Source: Natrialbaceae archaeon AArc-T1-2
GTDB lineage: Archaea; Halobacteriota; Halobacteria; Halobacteriales; Natrialbaceae
Assembly: GCF_030273315.1 (NCBI RefSeq)
Contig: NZ_CP127174.1
Span: 434,001 to 498,000, forward strand
Direction: 5' to 3'
DNA length: 64,000 bases
Positions 43,840-52,549 of the stretch are shown here, in pieces. Below the pieces are notes generated by a model that searched no databases, was not told where the DNA came from, and worked only from the letters and a program-made list of their open reading frames with translations. The first letter of the stretch is position 1. Each line of letters begins with the position of its first letter. Both the position numbers and the translations under genes were made by a program.

Positions 43840-44379
43840 ATGGCAGACGCAGATACGAGCGACACCGAAACCGGAGCCGACGATCGATGCATGGCCCTCA
43901 CCGCGGACGGCGAGCGCTGTTCGCTACCGGCCCAGGAGGACGGCTTCTGCCATCAACACGACGAAAGTGATCCAACAGTGAGCGACACCGAAACCGAACA
44001 GCCACAACAGGAGGAATCGGAACCGGCCGACGAGACGAGTGCAGACGCGGAGACGACTGACCCCGACGCCGTCGACGCGAGCGACGTCGACGTCGACGAC
44101 GACCGGATCGAGGCGGTGTTGTCGATCCGCCAAACGGTCAAGTCGACAGCCGGCCAGCTCATCGGTCGCGAGTTCGACGGCGTCAGCGAGGTCACCGCCG
44201 TCGAGGACGGCTGGCGGGCAGTCGTCGAGGTGGTCGAACGCCGCGCCGTGCCGGACACCCAGGACATCGTCGGCCGGTACGAGATCGACCTCGACGAGGA
44301 CGGCGTCGTCGAGGGCTACCGCCGACTCGACCGGTACCGCCGCGGCGACAGCCTCGAGTTCGACAAACCCGTCGAGTAG
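43840..44379 (+). CDS. gvpO: GvpO with N-terminal zinc-binding extension
   Basis: A 179-aa protein. Residues 12-40 contain CMALTADGERCSLPAQEDGF followed by CHQH, a DUF5763-like C-x8-C-x8-CxxH zinc site. An acidic linker of about 45 residues follows. The C-terminal ~100 residues are the GvpO domain (IEAVLSIRQTVKSTAGQLIG, GWRAVVEVVERRAVPDTQDI, GYRRLDRYRRGDSL). GvpO is needed for vesicle formation and may influence gvpA transcript levels. It starts two bases after gvpN and ends the rightward operon. Confidence 0.9.
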   Translation: MADADTSDTETGADDRCMALTADGERCSLPAQEDGFCHQHDESDPTVSDTETEQPQQEESEPADETSADAETTDPDAVDASDVDVDDDRIEAVLSIRQTVKSTAGQLIGREFDGVSEVTAVEDGWRAVVEVVERRAVPDTQDIVGRYEIDLDEDGVVEGYRRLDRYRRGDSLEFDKPVE

Positions 44380-44426
44380 GGACGACCCACGTTCGTCGCC
44401 AGTCGGCTCCGCGAGCCGTCGCTACC

Positions 44427-45245
44427 CTACAGCGAGAGTCCGGCGTGCCACCGGTCGACGCCGGCCTCGCGTTTGATCTCGTCCATTCGTGCGAGCAGGT
44501 GGACCGCGAGCGAGGCGGTCTCGGCGGCGCGATACGCACCTTCGGTGCGGAACTCCCCCGAGTCGCGGTCGGCGTAGACGGTACAGACCGCGCCCGCACG
44601 GAGCCCATAGAGGTTCGCGAGCGTGAGGATGGCACTCGCTTCCATCTCGACGTTCGCGACGTTCGCTTCTTTCAGCTCCTCGAGCAGTCGCTCCGAGCCG
44701 GCGGCCTCGAAGCCGTCGACGCCGGGTCGGCCCTGGCCGGCGTAGAAGGAGTCGGCGCTCATCGTGATCCCGGTGTGATAGTCGTACCCGAGCCGTTCGG
44801 CCGCGGCGACGAGTGCGCTGACGACCTCGCTGTCGGCGACGGCGGGGTAGTCCTCACGGACGTACTCGTCGCTTGTTCCTTCCTGGCGGAGCGCCCCCGT
44901 CGTGATCACGAGATCGCCGACGGCCATTTCGGGCTGGATCGCGCCACAGGAGCCGACCCGTACGAGCGTGTCAGCGCCGACGCGGGCGAGCTCCTCGACG
45001 GCGATCGCTGCGGAGGGGCTGCCGATCCCCGTCGAAGTGACCGAGATCGGCGTTCCCTCGTACGTTCCCGTCGCCGTCCGGTACTCGCGGTGGTGAGCCC
45101 GGACCTCGCCGTCGTCCCAGCACGCGAGCACCTTCTCGACGCGTTCGGGGTTTCCCGGCAGCAAGACGGCGTCGGCGACGTCGCCGGGCGCGACCTCGAG
45201 GTGGTACTGGACGTCGGCGTTCGGATCTTCGCTATCGGCTGGCAT
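44427..45245 (-). CDS. udp: Uridine phosphorylase (nucleoside phosphorylase family)
   Basis: A 272-aa PNP/UDP-family protein. Motifs: VLLPGNPERVEKVL (phosphate site, ~28-41), VTSTGIGSPSAAIAVEELAR, VRVGSCGAIQP, and ANVEMEASAILTLANLYGL with the ribose-binding Glu-Met-Glu. It splits uridine with phosphate to uracil and ribose-1-phosphate. ATG 45245 starts inside a longer open frame. It is leftward, convergent with gvpO. Confidence 0.9.
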   Translation of the reverse strand: MPADSEDPNADVQYHLEVAPGDVADAVLLPGNPERVEKVLACWDDGEVRAHHREYRTATGTYEGTPISVTSTGIGSPSAAIAVEELARVGADTLVRVGSCGAIQPEMAVGDLVITTGALRQEGTSDEYVREDYPAVADSEVVSALVAAAERLGYDYHTGITMSADSFYAGQGRPGVDGFEAAGSERLLEELKEANVANVEMEASAILTLANLYGLRAGAVCTVYADRDSGEFRTEGAYRAAETASLAVHLLARMDEIKREAGVDRWHAGLSL

Positions 45246-45272
45246 TCGACCGCCGGGTTCGATCCGGCGGCG

Positions 45273-45280
45273 TATATAAA
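45273..45280 (+). promoter_or_regulatory. TATA box for the small gene at 45304
   Basis: TATATAAA centred about 27 bases before the ATG at 45304. Transcription would begin at or next to the start codon, giving a leaderless mRNA as is common in haloarchaea. Confidence 0.6.
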
Positions 45281-45303
45281 TGCGGGGCGGCCAAAGGCCG
45301 AGT

Positions 45304-45507
45304 ATGACACGGGGCGCGCTCGCGGACACCGACGTCGATGCCATCCAGCACGACCTGGTCGCCCTCGAGCCGGAGACGACGCTCGTCGACGGCGAATCGC
45401 TCGCGCTCGTCTGCGACGAGAACACCGAGAAGAAACGATGTCACCGGACGATACTCCGAGACGTACTCGAGGATCGACTCGCCGGCTCGGACTCGAGCGA
45501 CTGCTGA
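45304..45507 (+). CDS. Small haloarchaeal hypothetical protein
   Basis: A 67-aa acidic protein (TRGALADTDVDAIQHDLVAL, then SLALVCDENTEKKRCHRTIL) with three cysteines and no membrane helix. The TATA box at 45273-45280 supports this start. It is divergent from uridine phosphorylase with a 58-base gap. I do not recognise a family. A small DNA- or RNA-associated protein is possible. Confidence 0.65.
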   Translation: MTRGALADTDVDAIQHDLVALEPETTLVDGESLALVCDENTEKKRCHRTILRDVLEDRLAGSDSSDC

Positions 45508-45587
45508 CCGACCGACGAAACGCGTGTCGTACTCGCTCGCCCTAGGCAGCGACAGCGGGTTATCGCTCGAGCGCGTGACGTCTTCAC

Positions 45588-46031
45588 ATGTACCACGTCG
45601 AGGTCTTCACGGAGATCGATGCGCCGCCGGAGGTCGTCTGGGAGGTCTTGCTCGAGTTCGACGCCTATCCCGAGTGGAACCCCTTCATACGCGAGATCGA
45701 CGGGATCCCGATCGAGGGTGAACGGCTCCGGGTGCGGATCGAACCACCCGATTCTCTCGGAGTGACGTTCCGGCCGACTATCGTTATCGCCGAGAAAAAC
45801 CGCCGACTCGCCTGGCTCGGTCGACCGCTGGTGCCGTTCGTGTTCGACGGCTACCACGAGTTTCACCTCGAACCGATCGACGACGGCCGGACCCGGTTGC
45901 TCCAGCGCGAGACGTTCCGCGGTGCGCTCGTTCCGCTGTTGCTCGACGCGGATCGGATCGAACGCGGCTTTCGAACGATGAACGAAGCCCTCAAAGAACG
46001 GACGGAGCGACGGGTTCTTGCCTCCTCGTGA
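45588..46031 (+). CDS. SRPBCC-family (polyketide cyclase/START-like) protein
   Basis: A 147-aa protein with the SRPBCC fold pattern: VFTEIDAPPEVVWEVLLEFD (5-24), YPEWNPFIREIDG, LRVRIEPPDSLGVTFRPTIV, and a long C-terminal helix (DRIERGFRTMNEALKERTER). Such proteins bind small hydrophobic ligands. No catalytic residues are evident. It is a rightward single gene. Confidence 0.85.
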   Translation: MYHVEVFTEIDAPPEVVWEVLLEFDAYPEWNPFIREIDGIPIEGERLRVRIEPPDSLGVTFRPTIVIAEKNRRLAWLGRPLVPFVFDGYHEFHLEPIDDGRTRLLQRETFRGALVPLLLDADRIERGFRTMNEALKERTERRVLASS

Positions 46032-46138
46032 CGCCGCATCGATCTCGCGCTGTGACCTCGGGGGCCCCTCTCGTAACCTCGTACTATTGTGTCAATTCAG
46101 ACCCATAACGAAGGGTATCGGTACTGACCCTCGGACAG

Positions 46139-47227
46139 ATGTCGCTCGAAACAGCGTCCGACTCGGCCGAGTACACCGTCAGGCGATTCGAACCTGGCGA
46201 TCGGGACGGGGTCCTGTCGTTACTCGAGACGCAGTGGGACGAGCGCCCGAGTGCCGACTGGTTCGACTGGAAGTACCGCGAGGATCCGTATCTCGCACAC
46301 GTACCGATCACGCTCGCGGAACGAGAGGGCGACGTCGTCGCCGTCCAGGGCTATCTCCCGTGTCCGATCCGCTGGGGAACGCAGGTCGTTCGTGCGCTCA
46401 AGCCCGTCGACGCCGTGGTCCATCCCGACCACCGACGACAGGGGCTGTACACTCGGATTACGGAAGCGGCAATCGACTATTACACCGACGGAGAGCCGGC
46501 CTTTTTCTTCAACTTTCCGAACGCCGCATCGCTCGCTGCACAGGAGAAACTCGGCTGGCACGAAGTCGACGTCGTCTCGACGTTCCATCGAGTACAACGC
46601 CCCGGTGAACTGCTCCCGTCCGACGGCACGATGCTCCCGCTCGATCGAGCGGCTGACGGCCTCGCACGGGCCTACCTCGGCGTCCGTGATCGGCTGTCGA
46701 CGCCCTCGGACTGGTTCGAGGTGACGCGTCACTCCTCGGTTCCCGCCGACGTCCTCGAGTCCATATACGAATCTCACGTCCCACGGGAGTTACACACCCA
46801 CCGCGAGAAGCGGTTGTACCGGTGGCTACTCGACGCGCCCGGTCACGACCACACCGCCTACGTTGCGCGCCACGACGACCGGCCCGTCGCGAGCATCGTC
46901 ACCCGCACCGTAGACGGGCGAATGGTAGACATCGTAGACGCACTTCCGATGCAAGACGGACACGAGGCGTTCGAGACGCTGCTCGCGGCGGTCGTTACCG
47001 ACAACGTAGACGCCGCCGTCCTGTCGACGGCGGGGCGGACGCTTCCGCGCGAACTCCTCTCGCGGTTCGGGTTCGTCAGCTTCGAAACCGCGCTTCTCTC
47101 GCGTCTGCGAACGCCGACGTACATGGCAGTCCGACCGCTCTGGCAGGACGAGGCGACCTCGCTCTCACGGCGTCCGCTCACGGAGCCGGCAAACTGGCGA
47201 CTCTCGTTTCTCGAGGTGAAAGATTGA
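46139..47227 (+). CDS. GNAT-family acetyltransferase, two-domain
   Basis: A 362-aa protein. The N-terminal GNAT domain (~12-150) includes YTVRRFEPGDRDGVLSLLET and the acetyl-CoA loop VDAVVHPDHRRQGLYTRITE. The C-terminal half looks like a second acyltransferase-like domain (GHDHTAYVARHDDRPVASIV), so the protein may be a tandem GNAT of the Eis-like or FemX-like class. The substrate is unknown. Confidence 0.83.
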   Translation: MSLETASDSAEYTVRRFEPGDRDGVLSLLETQWDERPSADWFDWKYREDPYLAHVPITLAEREGDVVAVQGYLPCPIRWGTQVVRALKPVDAVVHPDHRRQGLYTRITEAAIDYYTDGEPAFFFNFPNAASLAAQEKLGWHEVDVVSTFHRVQRPGELLPSDGTMLPLDRAADGLARAYLGVRDRLSTPSDWFEVTRHSSVPADVLESIYESHVPRELHTHREKRLYRWLLDAPGHDHTAYVARHDDRPVASIVTRTVDGRMVDIVDALPMQDGHEAFETLLAAVVTDNVDAAVLSTAGRTLPRELLSRFGFVSFETALLSRLRTPTYMAVRPLWQDEATSLSRRPLTEPANWRLSFLEVKD

Positions 47228-47294
47228 TCGAACGGGCCGGCCGACGGGTCCCGGACAGAGTTAAGCCCGACGCCGGTGAGAGACGCCAACGTCT

Positions 47295-47699
47295 ATGTCC
47301 ACGATCGAACGCGAATTACCGGCGGACGCGGCCCGGTACGTGTTTCGCATCGAATGTCGACTCGAGCCGACCGTCGACGAGGTTTCGGTCGTACCCGATC
47401 GATTCCAGACGACGATGTACCGAACGGCAGCCCCGCCGGGTGAGGACGGCTGGCTGTTCTTCAGGAACACGCTCTGGCGCGGCGAACTCGAGGATCCGGA
47501 TCACTTTCGGCGCGTGGCAGAAGACGTCCTCGGCGTGTCGGTCACGTCGGTCTCGTTCAGCGAGTTACAGACGGGCGAGAAGTACCTGGCGGAACTCGAG
47601 ACAGCGATCGGGGACTCACTCGAGACGTTCAACGCCGACACCGTCGAGGAAGCGCTGACGAAGTATCTGGGAAGTTCGGTACGCGTCGTTTCGGACTGA
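47295..47699 (+). CDS. LWR-salt protein
   Basis: A 134-aa haloarchaeal protein with the diagnostic segment GWLFFRNTLWRGELEDPDHF (residues ~52-71), which carries the Leu-Trp-Arg motif that names the family. Residues 10-45 form a beta-rich start (AARYVFRIECRLEPTVDEVS). Function unknown. A single rightward gene. Confidence 0.86.
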   Translation: MSTIERELPADAARYVFRIECRLEPTVDEVSVVPDRFQTTMYRTAAPPGEDGWLFFRNTLWRGELEDPDHFRRVAEDVLGVSVTSVSFSELQTGEKYLAELETAIGDSLETFNADTVEEALTKYLGSSVRVVSD

Positions 47700-47786
47700 T
47701 CGTTCGACGGTGTCGAGTGCGCGTTCGGTCTCTCATCGCGGAGCCGAATCGAAACGAGTGGTCGACTCGAGGTCGTCTACGCGCTA

Positions 47787-47865
47787 TACCGCCGGACAGA
47801 ACGGCTGATACATTCACCGGCGGACGTTCCCGGTGATAGTGTATCAAAGCATCTGTCCGACGGTA
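47787..47865. repeat. 79-bp imperfect palindrome (copy B)
   Basis: The left arm TACCGCCGGACAGA and the right arm TCTGTCCGACGGTA are inverted copies. Inner blocks GATACA and TGTATC pair, and CACCGG pairs with CCGGTG. It shares TAC(C/T)GCCGG tips and overall length with copy A at 30760-30837. It lies in the gap between the LWR-salt gene and the zinc-ribbon gene. Confidence 0.75.
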
Positions 47866-47936
47866 TACCGGCTCATCTGGGGACGACAACCGACACGAAC
47901 GACCGAGAACGATCAAAGTGGTTAGGAAGATGTGAT

Positions 47937-48092
47937 ATGTCGCATCGGCTCGTGTTTCAAACTGTGACGATACCGTGTCCCGAGTGTCTGGAGGAGGCGG
48001 GAAAGATAGTAGAACGTGAGATACGAAATCCGGGAGTGAAGCGAACGTACGAATGTGAAAACTGCGAGCACCGCTGGGACGTGGTTTTCTGA
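47937..48092 (+). CDS. Zinc-ribbon microprotein, 51 aa
   Basis: ATG 47937 to TGA 48092. Two CxxC pairs: CPEC at residues 14-17 and CENC at 40-43, followed by EHRWDVVF. The motif YECENCEHRWDVV resembles the zinc ribbons of TFS or small haloarchaeal zinc-finger proteins. Lower third-position GC (GTA, ATA, CGA codons) fits small accessory genes. No Shine-Dalgarno is evident, so it may be leaderless. Confidence 0.72.
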   Translation: MSHRLVFQTVTIPCPECLEEAGKIVEREIRNPGVKRTYECENCEHRWDVVF

Positions 48093-48361
48093 CGGTCCGG
48101 ACGGCCGGCCGCTCGCGTTTCTCGAAATCGATCGTTCGTCGAACCCTGGTTCGGTATCGTCGCATCCCGAACTGGCGTTTACAGCGGACCCGGCCGACAG
48201 TCTCCGGAACTCTCCACAGTGGACGGTCTCGCCGTGCCGTCCTCGAGGAGGTGACGTCACAGGTGACTGGGAAAACAGTCGTAGTATTGCGATTTCGGAT
48301 ATCGGTGCCGTGGTCACAACAGAGAAGTGCCCACCCAAGCGAGAGGGGGATACAACAACTC
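48093..48361. other. Intergenic region upstream of the SLC13 transporter
   Basis: About 270 bases. The last part has GAGAGGGGG at 48342-48350, a possible ribosome site for the ATG at 48362. No other signal was recognised. Confidence 0.35.
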
Positions 48362-49792
48362 ATGGACGACGATTTTTCGGCGCGGTACACTACGTCACGT
48401 CTACAAAAACTTTCAATCGTTGTTGCAGTTGCATTCCTCGTGTGTGGGCTTGTCTTCCCACCGCCAGCGGATCTCTCTCGTGAGGCACTGATTACACTCG
48501 GCGTATTCGGATTCGGGTTAGTGCTCTGGCAGAGCAAAGCTATCCCGCTCGTGGCGACGAGTCTCCTCGTGGTCGGACTGTTGTATGCATTCGGCGTCAC
48601 GGAGTCGTTTCAGGCAGCCACCATCGGGTTCGCATCGACGCTGTTCTTTTTCTTTTTCACAATCCTGCTGCTTGGACACTCGATCTCTAAAGTCGACCTC
48701 GATGCGCACGTGGCCCAACGGCTCCTAGAAACGTCGACTACCCCACAGACGTCGCTTCATCAACTGGGGAAGTATCTGCTCGTGATGGCGTTCGTGGTAC
48801 CGTCAGGGCTGGCGCGGATCGTGTCGTTTACCCCCGTTATAGAGAAGGTCGGCGAGAGATACGGACTCGGCCGAGACGCCGAGTTTACCACCGCTTCCTT
48901 TCTCGTACTCGGGCAGCTGAACCCGATGATGTCCATCATGCTGATGACCGGCGGTGGGATCTCGATCATCGGTTCCCAGCTCATCGATACCGCCGGCTAT
49001 CCGATTACGTGGACTGAGTGGGCACTCTACATGATTCCACCGACGCTCATCGTGTTCGGACTCGGATTCGCCGCGATCACGAAGCTTCATCCGCCACGAA
49101 CGAACGCCTCACAGCTACCCGATACGAATCACCGTGATACCAGTCAGAGTCAACTGAACAGGGATCAACGTATCGTCGCGATCGTAATGGGAGTGACGTT
49201 GCTTCTGTGGGCTGTCGGATCGTTCGTTGGACTTCCAACGGTCCTCCCGGCGATTCTCGCCGTGGCAGCACTGTCGGCCCCTTACGTTCAGGTACTTACA
49301 GTCGAGGACTTTGCCGAAATTAGCTGGGGTATCCTCTTTCTCATCGGTGCGATGCTCTCTCTGATCGAAGTGTTAGAAGAGACCGGAGCGTTCGAGTGGC
49401 TGATCGACGGAATTTCGATGGCGTTCCCGTTCGACGCAGTTGGTTCAGTTGGGGTCGTAGCGTTGTTGATAGCGATCGTCGTCATCGTTCGGTTGCTGTT
49501 TCCAAACGCGTCTACGTCTCTCATCGTTCTCATGCCGATGATCATCAGCTTCGGCCAGCTGTACGACGTGAACGTCCTCTATCTCTCACTCTCTGTCGTC
49601 ATAACGGTCGGGTCCACTGCGCTTCTCCCGATCCACATGCCGCCAGCACTGCTCGCGTACAACGCCGGGTACGTCAGTATACGTGACGTATTCGGCTACG
49701 GGCTCGTGATGATGGCGGCTGCAGTGCTCAGTATTTGTTTTGCATGGACGATATACTGGCCGATACTAGAGCACGCGCTGTTGCAGCCGTAA
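48362..49792 (+). CDS. SLC13/DASS-type sodium-anion symporter
   Basis: A 476-aa protein starting at ATG 48362 inside a longer frame. About 11-12 membrane helices. The SNT-like loops are LVMAFVVPSGLARIVSFTPV in the first half and LFPNASTSLIVLMPMIISFG in the second; these asparagine/serine/threonine regions are the usual sodium and carboxylate sites. A hydrophilic loop (~240-265) splits the halves. Possible cargo: dicarboxylates, sulfate or phosphate. Confidence 0.87.
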   Translation: MDDDFSARYTTSRLQKLSIVVAVAFLVCGLVFPPPADLSREALITLGVFGFGLVLWQSKAIPLVATSLLVVGLLYAFGVTESFQAATIGFASTLFFFFFTILLLGHSISKVDLDAHVAQRLLETSTTPQTSLHQLGKYLLVMAFVVPSGLARIVSFTPVIEKVGERYGLGRDAEFTTASFLVLGQLNPMMSIMLMTGGGISIIGSQLIDTAGYPITWTEWALYMIPPTLIVFGLGFAAITKLHPPRTNASQLPDTNHRDTSQSQLNRDQRIVAIVMGVTLLLWAVGSFVGLPTVLPAILAVAALSAPYVQVLTVEDFAEISWGILFLIGAMLSLIEVLEETGAFEWLIDGISMAFPFDAVGSVGVVALLIAIVVIVRLLFPNASTSLIVLMPMIISFGQLYDVNVLYLSLSVVITVGSTALLPIHMPPALLAYNAGYVSIRDVFGYGLVMMAAAVLSICFAWTIYWPILEHALLQP

Positions 49793-49917
49793 CGACCGAG
49801 TGGCCTCCAAGGGTGTCCCCTGCACTCACGGACTGCCGCTTTTGTCGACGTTTCGATGAACCGACCGAGACAGCGGTTTCCGACCCTTTTTGACACTCAG
49901 GGGTGTCACTCTCTGCT

Positions 49918-50352
49918 ATGGCCGCAACCGGGCGCGAAATCATCTGGGGGAGCCCTACAGCCCCTCGAGTCGAGGTAATCGGCGGGTTTGCGGTACTCGT
50001 TCTGATCACACTGATCACAACGGTAGCGACGAACGGTCTCGGAACCGATCATCCCGTTAGACGGTTTTTCTACGACGTCGGGCTTCCAGTGATCCTCTTT
50101 TATGCGCCCGGAGCAGCCGCCGCCGTCGGCGCCTATCTACGATGTGGCGCAGTAACGTGTTTAGTGGTTGGTCTGATTCCGGCCGCGTTCTTCGTGGTCG
50201 TTGCGGTCGTCGGTTCAACCGTCGGCGCTCCAGGGGTCGGTGGCGGAGACGCGCCGCTTTGGAGTATTACTCTCGCATTCGCTACGATCAGTATGATCAC
50301 CGCTGGCGTTGGATTCGTCGTGGGGGTCGTCGTCGGCACTGTCGGTAGGTAA
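49918..50352 (+). CDS. Membrane protein with four helices, unknown family
   Basis: A 144-aa protein. Helices at ~21-40, 52-70, 77-97 and 115-140; the last is glycine- and valine-rich (ITAGVGFVVGVVVGTVG). No known motif. ATG 49918 has no clear ribosome site. It may be part of a haloarchaeal lineage-specific set. Confidence 0.72.
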   Translation: MAATGREIIWGSPTAPRVEVIGGFAVLVLITLITTVATNGLGTDHPVRRFFYDVGLPVILFYAPGAAAAVGAYLRCGAVTCLVVGLIPAAFFVVVAVVGSTVGAPGVGGGDAPLWSITLAFATISMITAGVGFVVGVVVGTVGR

Positions 50353-50497
50353 CATTTCGATCGCGTTGACGGCCATCCGAATACGACGATCTGTCCCCTA
50401 AACGCTGAAACACGTACGGAATAGCTATGCTATCACATGGCGTGATAAACATGTTCGGCGGAAGTTCCAAGGGACGATACCGAAACATTCCACCGGG

Positions 50498-50860
50498 ATG
50501 AGTCAAGAACCACTCTACGAGCGTCTTGGAGGCGAAGACTCGATTGCAGCGGTCGTCGACGCGTTCTACGAGCGCGTCCTCGAGGACGATCGCGTTGCAC
50601 ACTTTTTCGAAGACACGGACATGCAAAAGCAGCGGGCACACCAAACGCAGTTTCTAAGCGCCGTTGCCGGCGGGCCCGTCGAATACAGCGGGGAAGACAT
50701 GGAATCGGCACACGATGACCTGGAGATCCGCCAAAAACACTTCGATGCAATCGCCGAACTCCTCGAGGAAGCGCTCCTCGAGTTCGACGTCGACGACCGA
50801 GAGCGCACCGACGTGCTCGAGGCGTTCGCGAGCTACGAGGACGACATCGTGACGAGTTGA
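50498..50860 (+). CDS. Group I truncated haemoglobin
   Basis: A 120-aa protein. LYERLGGEDSIAAVVDAFYE is the conserved N-terminal pattern, and the proximal haem histidine is in LEIRQKHFDAIA. The glycine motif GGPVEYSGEDM and the length fit TrHbN-type globins, which bind oxygen or nitric oxide. It is a single gene with its own start at ATG 50498. Confidence 0.9.
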   Translation: MSQEPLYERLGGEDSIAAVVDAFYERVLEDDRVAHFFEDTDMQKQRAHQTQFLSAVAGGPVEYSGEDMESAHDDLEIRQKHFDAIAELLEEALLEFDVDDRERTDVLEAFASYEDDIVTS

Positions 50861-51037
50861 TGCCGTCTCCGTGACTAGCGTTTGAATCAGACTACCGGAC
50901 AAACCGGTCCACACACCGGTCGCACGCGAGACGCAATCGGATGATGATTGACCGGCGGCCAGTAGTATACGGACAGTCTCGTCTCTCGACTCGAGTCGGC
51001 AACGTGCTTATACGCCCACGGCCCCGAGCGTCGAGTA

Positions 51038-51250
51038 ATGACGTCTTACGTCGACCATCACGACCGCCCGCCGGATCGGAAGGCGACCCTGTTCTGCCAG
51101 CAGTGTGGCCACTCGAGCGCACCGTCGGGTGACTGGATCGTTCGTGACGTCGTGGACGGATACGTTTACGACTGCCCTGACTGCGGCCACGAGATCACGC
51201 ACAGAAAACGATTCGATCGAACGTCGTCTTGGGTGCCGGCCGACGACTAA
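51038..51250 (+). CDS. HVO_0649-type small zinc-finger protein
   Basis: A 70-aa protein with CQQC at residues ~20-23 and CPDC at ~46-49, both in a zinc-ribbon setting (LFCQQCGHSSAPSGDW, YDCPDCGHEITHRKR). It belongs to the haloarchaeal one-domain zinc-finger set. Function unknown; DNA or protein binding is likely. Confidence 0.8.
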   Translation: MTSYVDHHDRPPDRKATLFCQQCGHSSAPSGDWIVRDVVDGYVYDCPDCGHEITHRKRFDRTSSWVPADD

Positions 51251-51351
51251 CACAGAGTGCTGGCACCCGGTGTTGCCGTTCGAGATGACCGGTGACGGAA
51301 TCGGTGACTTAGCCTGTAAGAGTTAAGTCATCGTGGTACATAGCGGCCACT

Positions 51352-51990
51352 ATGGCCGCTCACGGCCGCCCCGCACTGCGGGATCTGTTCGACGAGTCGC
51401 CGACGCCGCACATTGCCCATCCTCCTCGGACCCATCATCGTGACTTTTACGTCGCCACTGACGGGTCGTTCCGGGAGGCCGGTGGCGGACTCGGCGCCGT
51501 AATCGAAACGCGCGACGGTACCCGCGTCGCACGCGTCGCGACGACCGATACACCGCCGAACAACAACGTCGCCGAGTACCGGGCGTTACATCTCGGGCTC
51601 GACGTCCTCGCCGCCCGCGCCCCGCCCGACGCGCGGATCGGCGTCCTCGTCGACCACGACGATCTCGCAAGCGACGTCAACAACGCCGTGCTCGCCACTG
51701 ACCGTCCGGACCGGAACCCACCTCGTCCGTTTTCGGTACCACCCGCGAGTGCTAACCACTGGCGTGGCATCCGGGCCCGTCTCACCGGATTCGGCGAGGT
51801 CCGTGCGGCACGCATCGCCAGCGATCAGAACCCTGCCCATCCGCTCGCGAACGCCCCGGATCGGTACGCCCACGTCAACTGCGAGCCCGATCGGTGTGTT
51901 CTTCCCGACCCGCCGGAGCCGGATCCATCCCCGACGGAGTTTCCGCCGCCGTCGCGAGCCGACCGCAACGGCAGCCGCGCCTCCGATTGA
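51352..51990 (+). CDS. rnhA: Ribonuclease HI-like protein
   Basis: A 212-aa protein. The RNase HI pattern is FYVATDGSFREAGGGLGAVI (catalytic Asp in TDGS), then NNNVAEYRALHLGLDVL (catalytic Glu), then VLVDHDDLASDV and NPAHPLAN with the final acid. The C-terminal tail (180-212) is Pro-rich and disordered. It cleaves RNA in RNA-DNA hybrids. Confidence 0.87.
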   Translation: MAAHGRPALRDLFDESPTPHIAHPPRTHHRDFYVATDGSFREAGGGLGAVIETRDGTRVARVATTDTPPNNNVAEYRALHLGLDVLAARAPPDARIGVLVDHDDLASDVNNAVLATDRPDRNPPRPFSVPPASANHWRGIRARLTGFGEVRAARIASDQNPAHPLANAPDRYAHVNCEPDRCVLPDPPEPDPSPTEFPPPSRADRNGSRASD

Positions 51991-52036
51991 GTCGCTACCG
52001 GTACCGTTATCCGCCCGCCTCGAGGAGTCGACGCCG

Positions 52037-52498
52037 ATGAGTCTTCGCGTCGCGGCCGCCGCTCCCTTCGTCCAGAACGGAACCCGTCGGATCCGAGAGA
52101 ACGAGTTCGTCGTCGCTCTCTCGCTCGACCGGGACTGGTTCTCGCCCGATCAAGCAAAGCGGCTGGTCGACGTCGCCACCCAGGAGGGGCTGTTAGAGCG
52201 TGACGGCGACGACCTCGTGGCGACGTTCGACCCCGCGGACGTAACCGTTCCCGAGGAGTTCGTTCCCGACGAAGACGTGCTTCGCGAGCGGTCGGCGTTC
52301 GAACGGGTCCTCGAGGCCCTCGTCGCGGAGGGACTGGAAAAACACGAAGCCGTCGGCGCGATCAACGCCCTCCAGAACGATCTCGAGATCACGATCGAGG
52401 TCGCGGCGGTGGTCTACGCCCGCCGGCAAGGCGTCGACGTCTCCGAGCTCGTCCCCGTAGCGAAGTCGGCGCTGCTCGAGGCGAGAGAGGAAGAGTAG
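52037..52498 (+). CDS. DUF2240 family protein
   Basis: A 153-aa protein with the family pattern LRVAAAAPFVQNGTRRIREN, SLDRDWFSPDQAKRLVDVAT, QEGLLERDGDDLVATFD. It looks like a helical, winged-helix-related domain with a conserved acidic C-terminus. Function unknown. ATG 52037 lies 47 bases after the RNase HI gene, so both may share a transcript. Confidence 0.85.
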   Translation: MSLRVAAAAPFVQNGTRRIRENEFVVALSLDRDWFSPDQAKRLVDVATQEGLLERDGDDLVATFDPADVTVPEEFVPDEDVLRERSAFERVLEALVAEGLEKHEAVGAINALQNDLEITIEVAAVVYARRQGVDVSELVPVAKSALLEAREEE

Positions 52499-52549
52499 AT
52501 CGCACCCTCGAATCGAAGACTGTTAGCCGCACGCGCCTCGAGGTGACGT

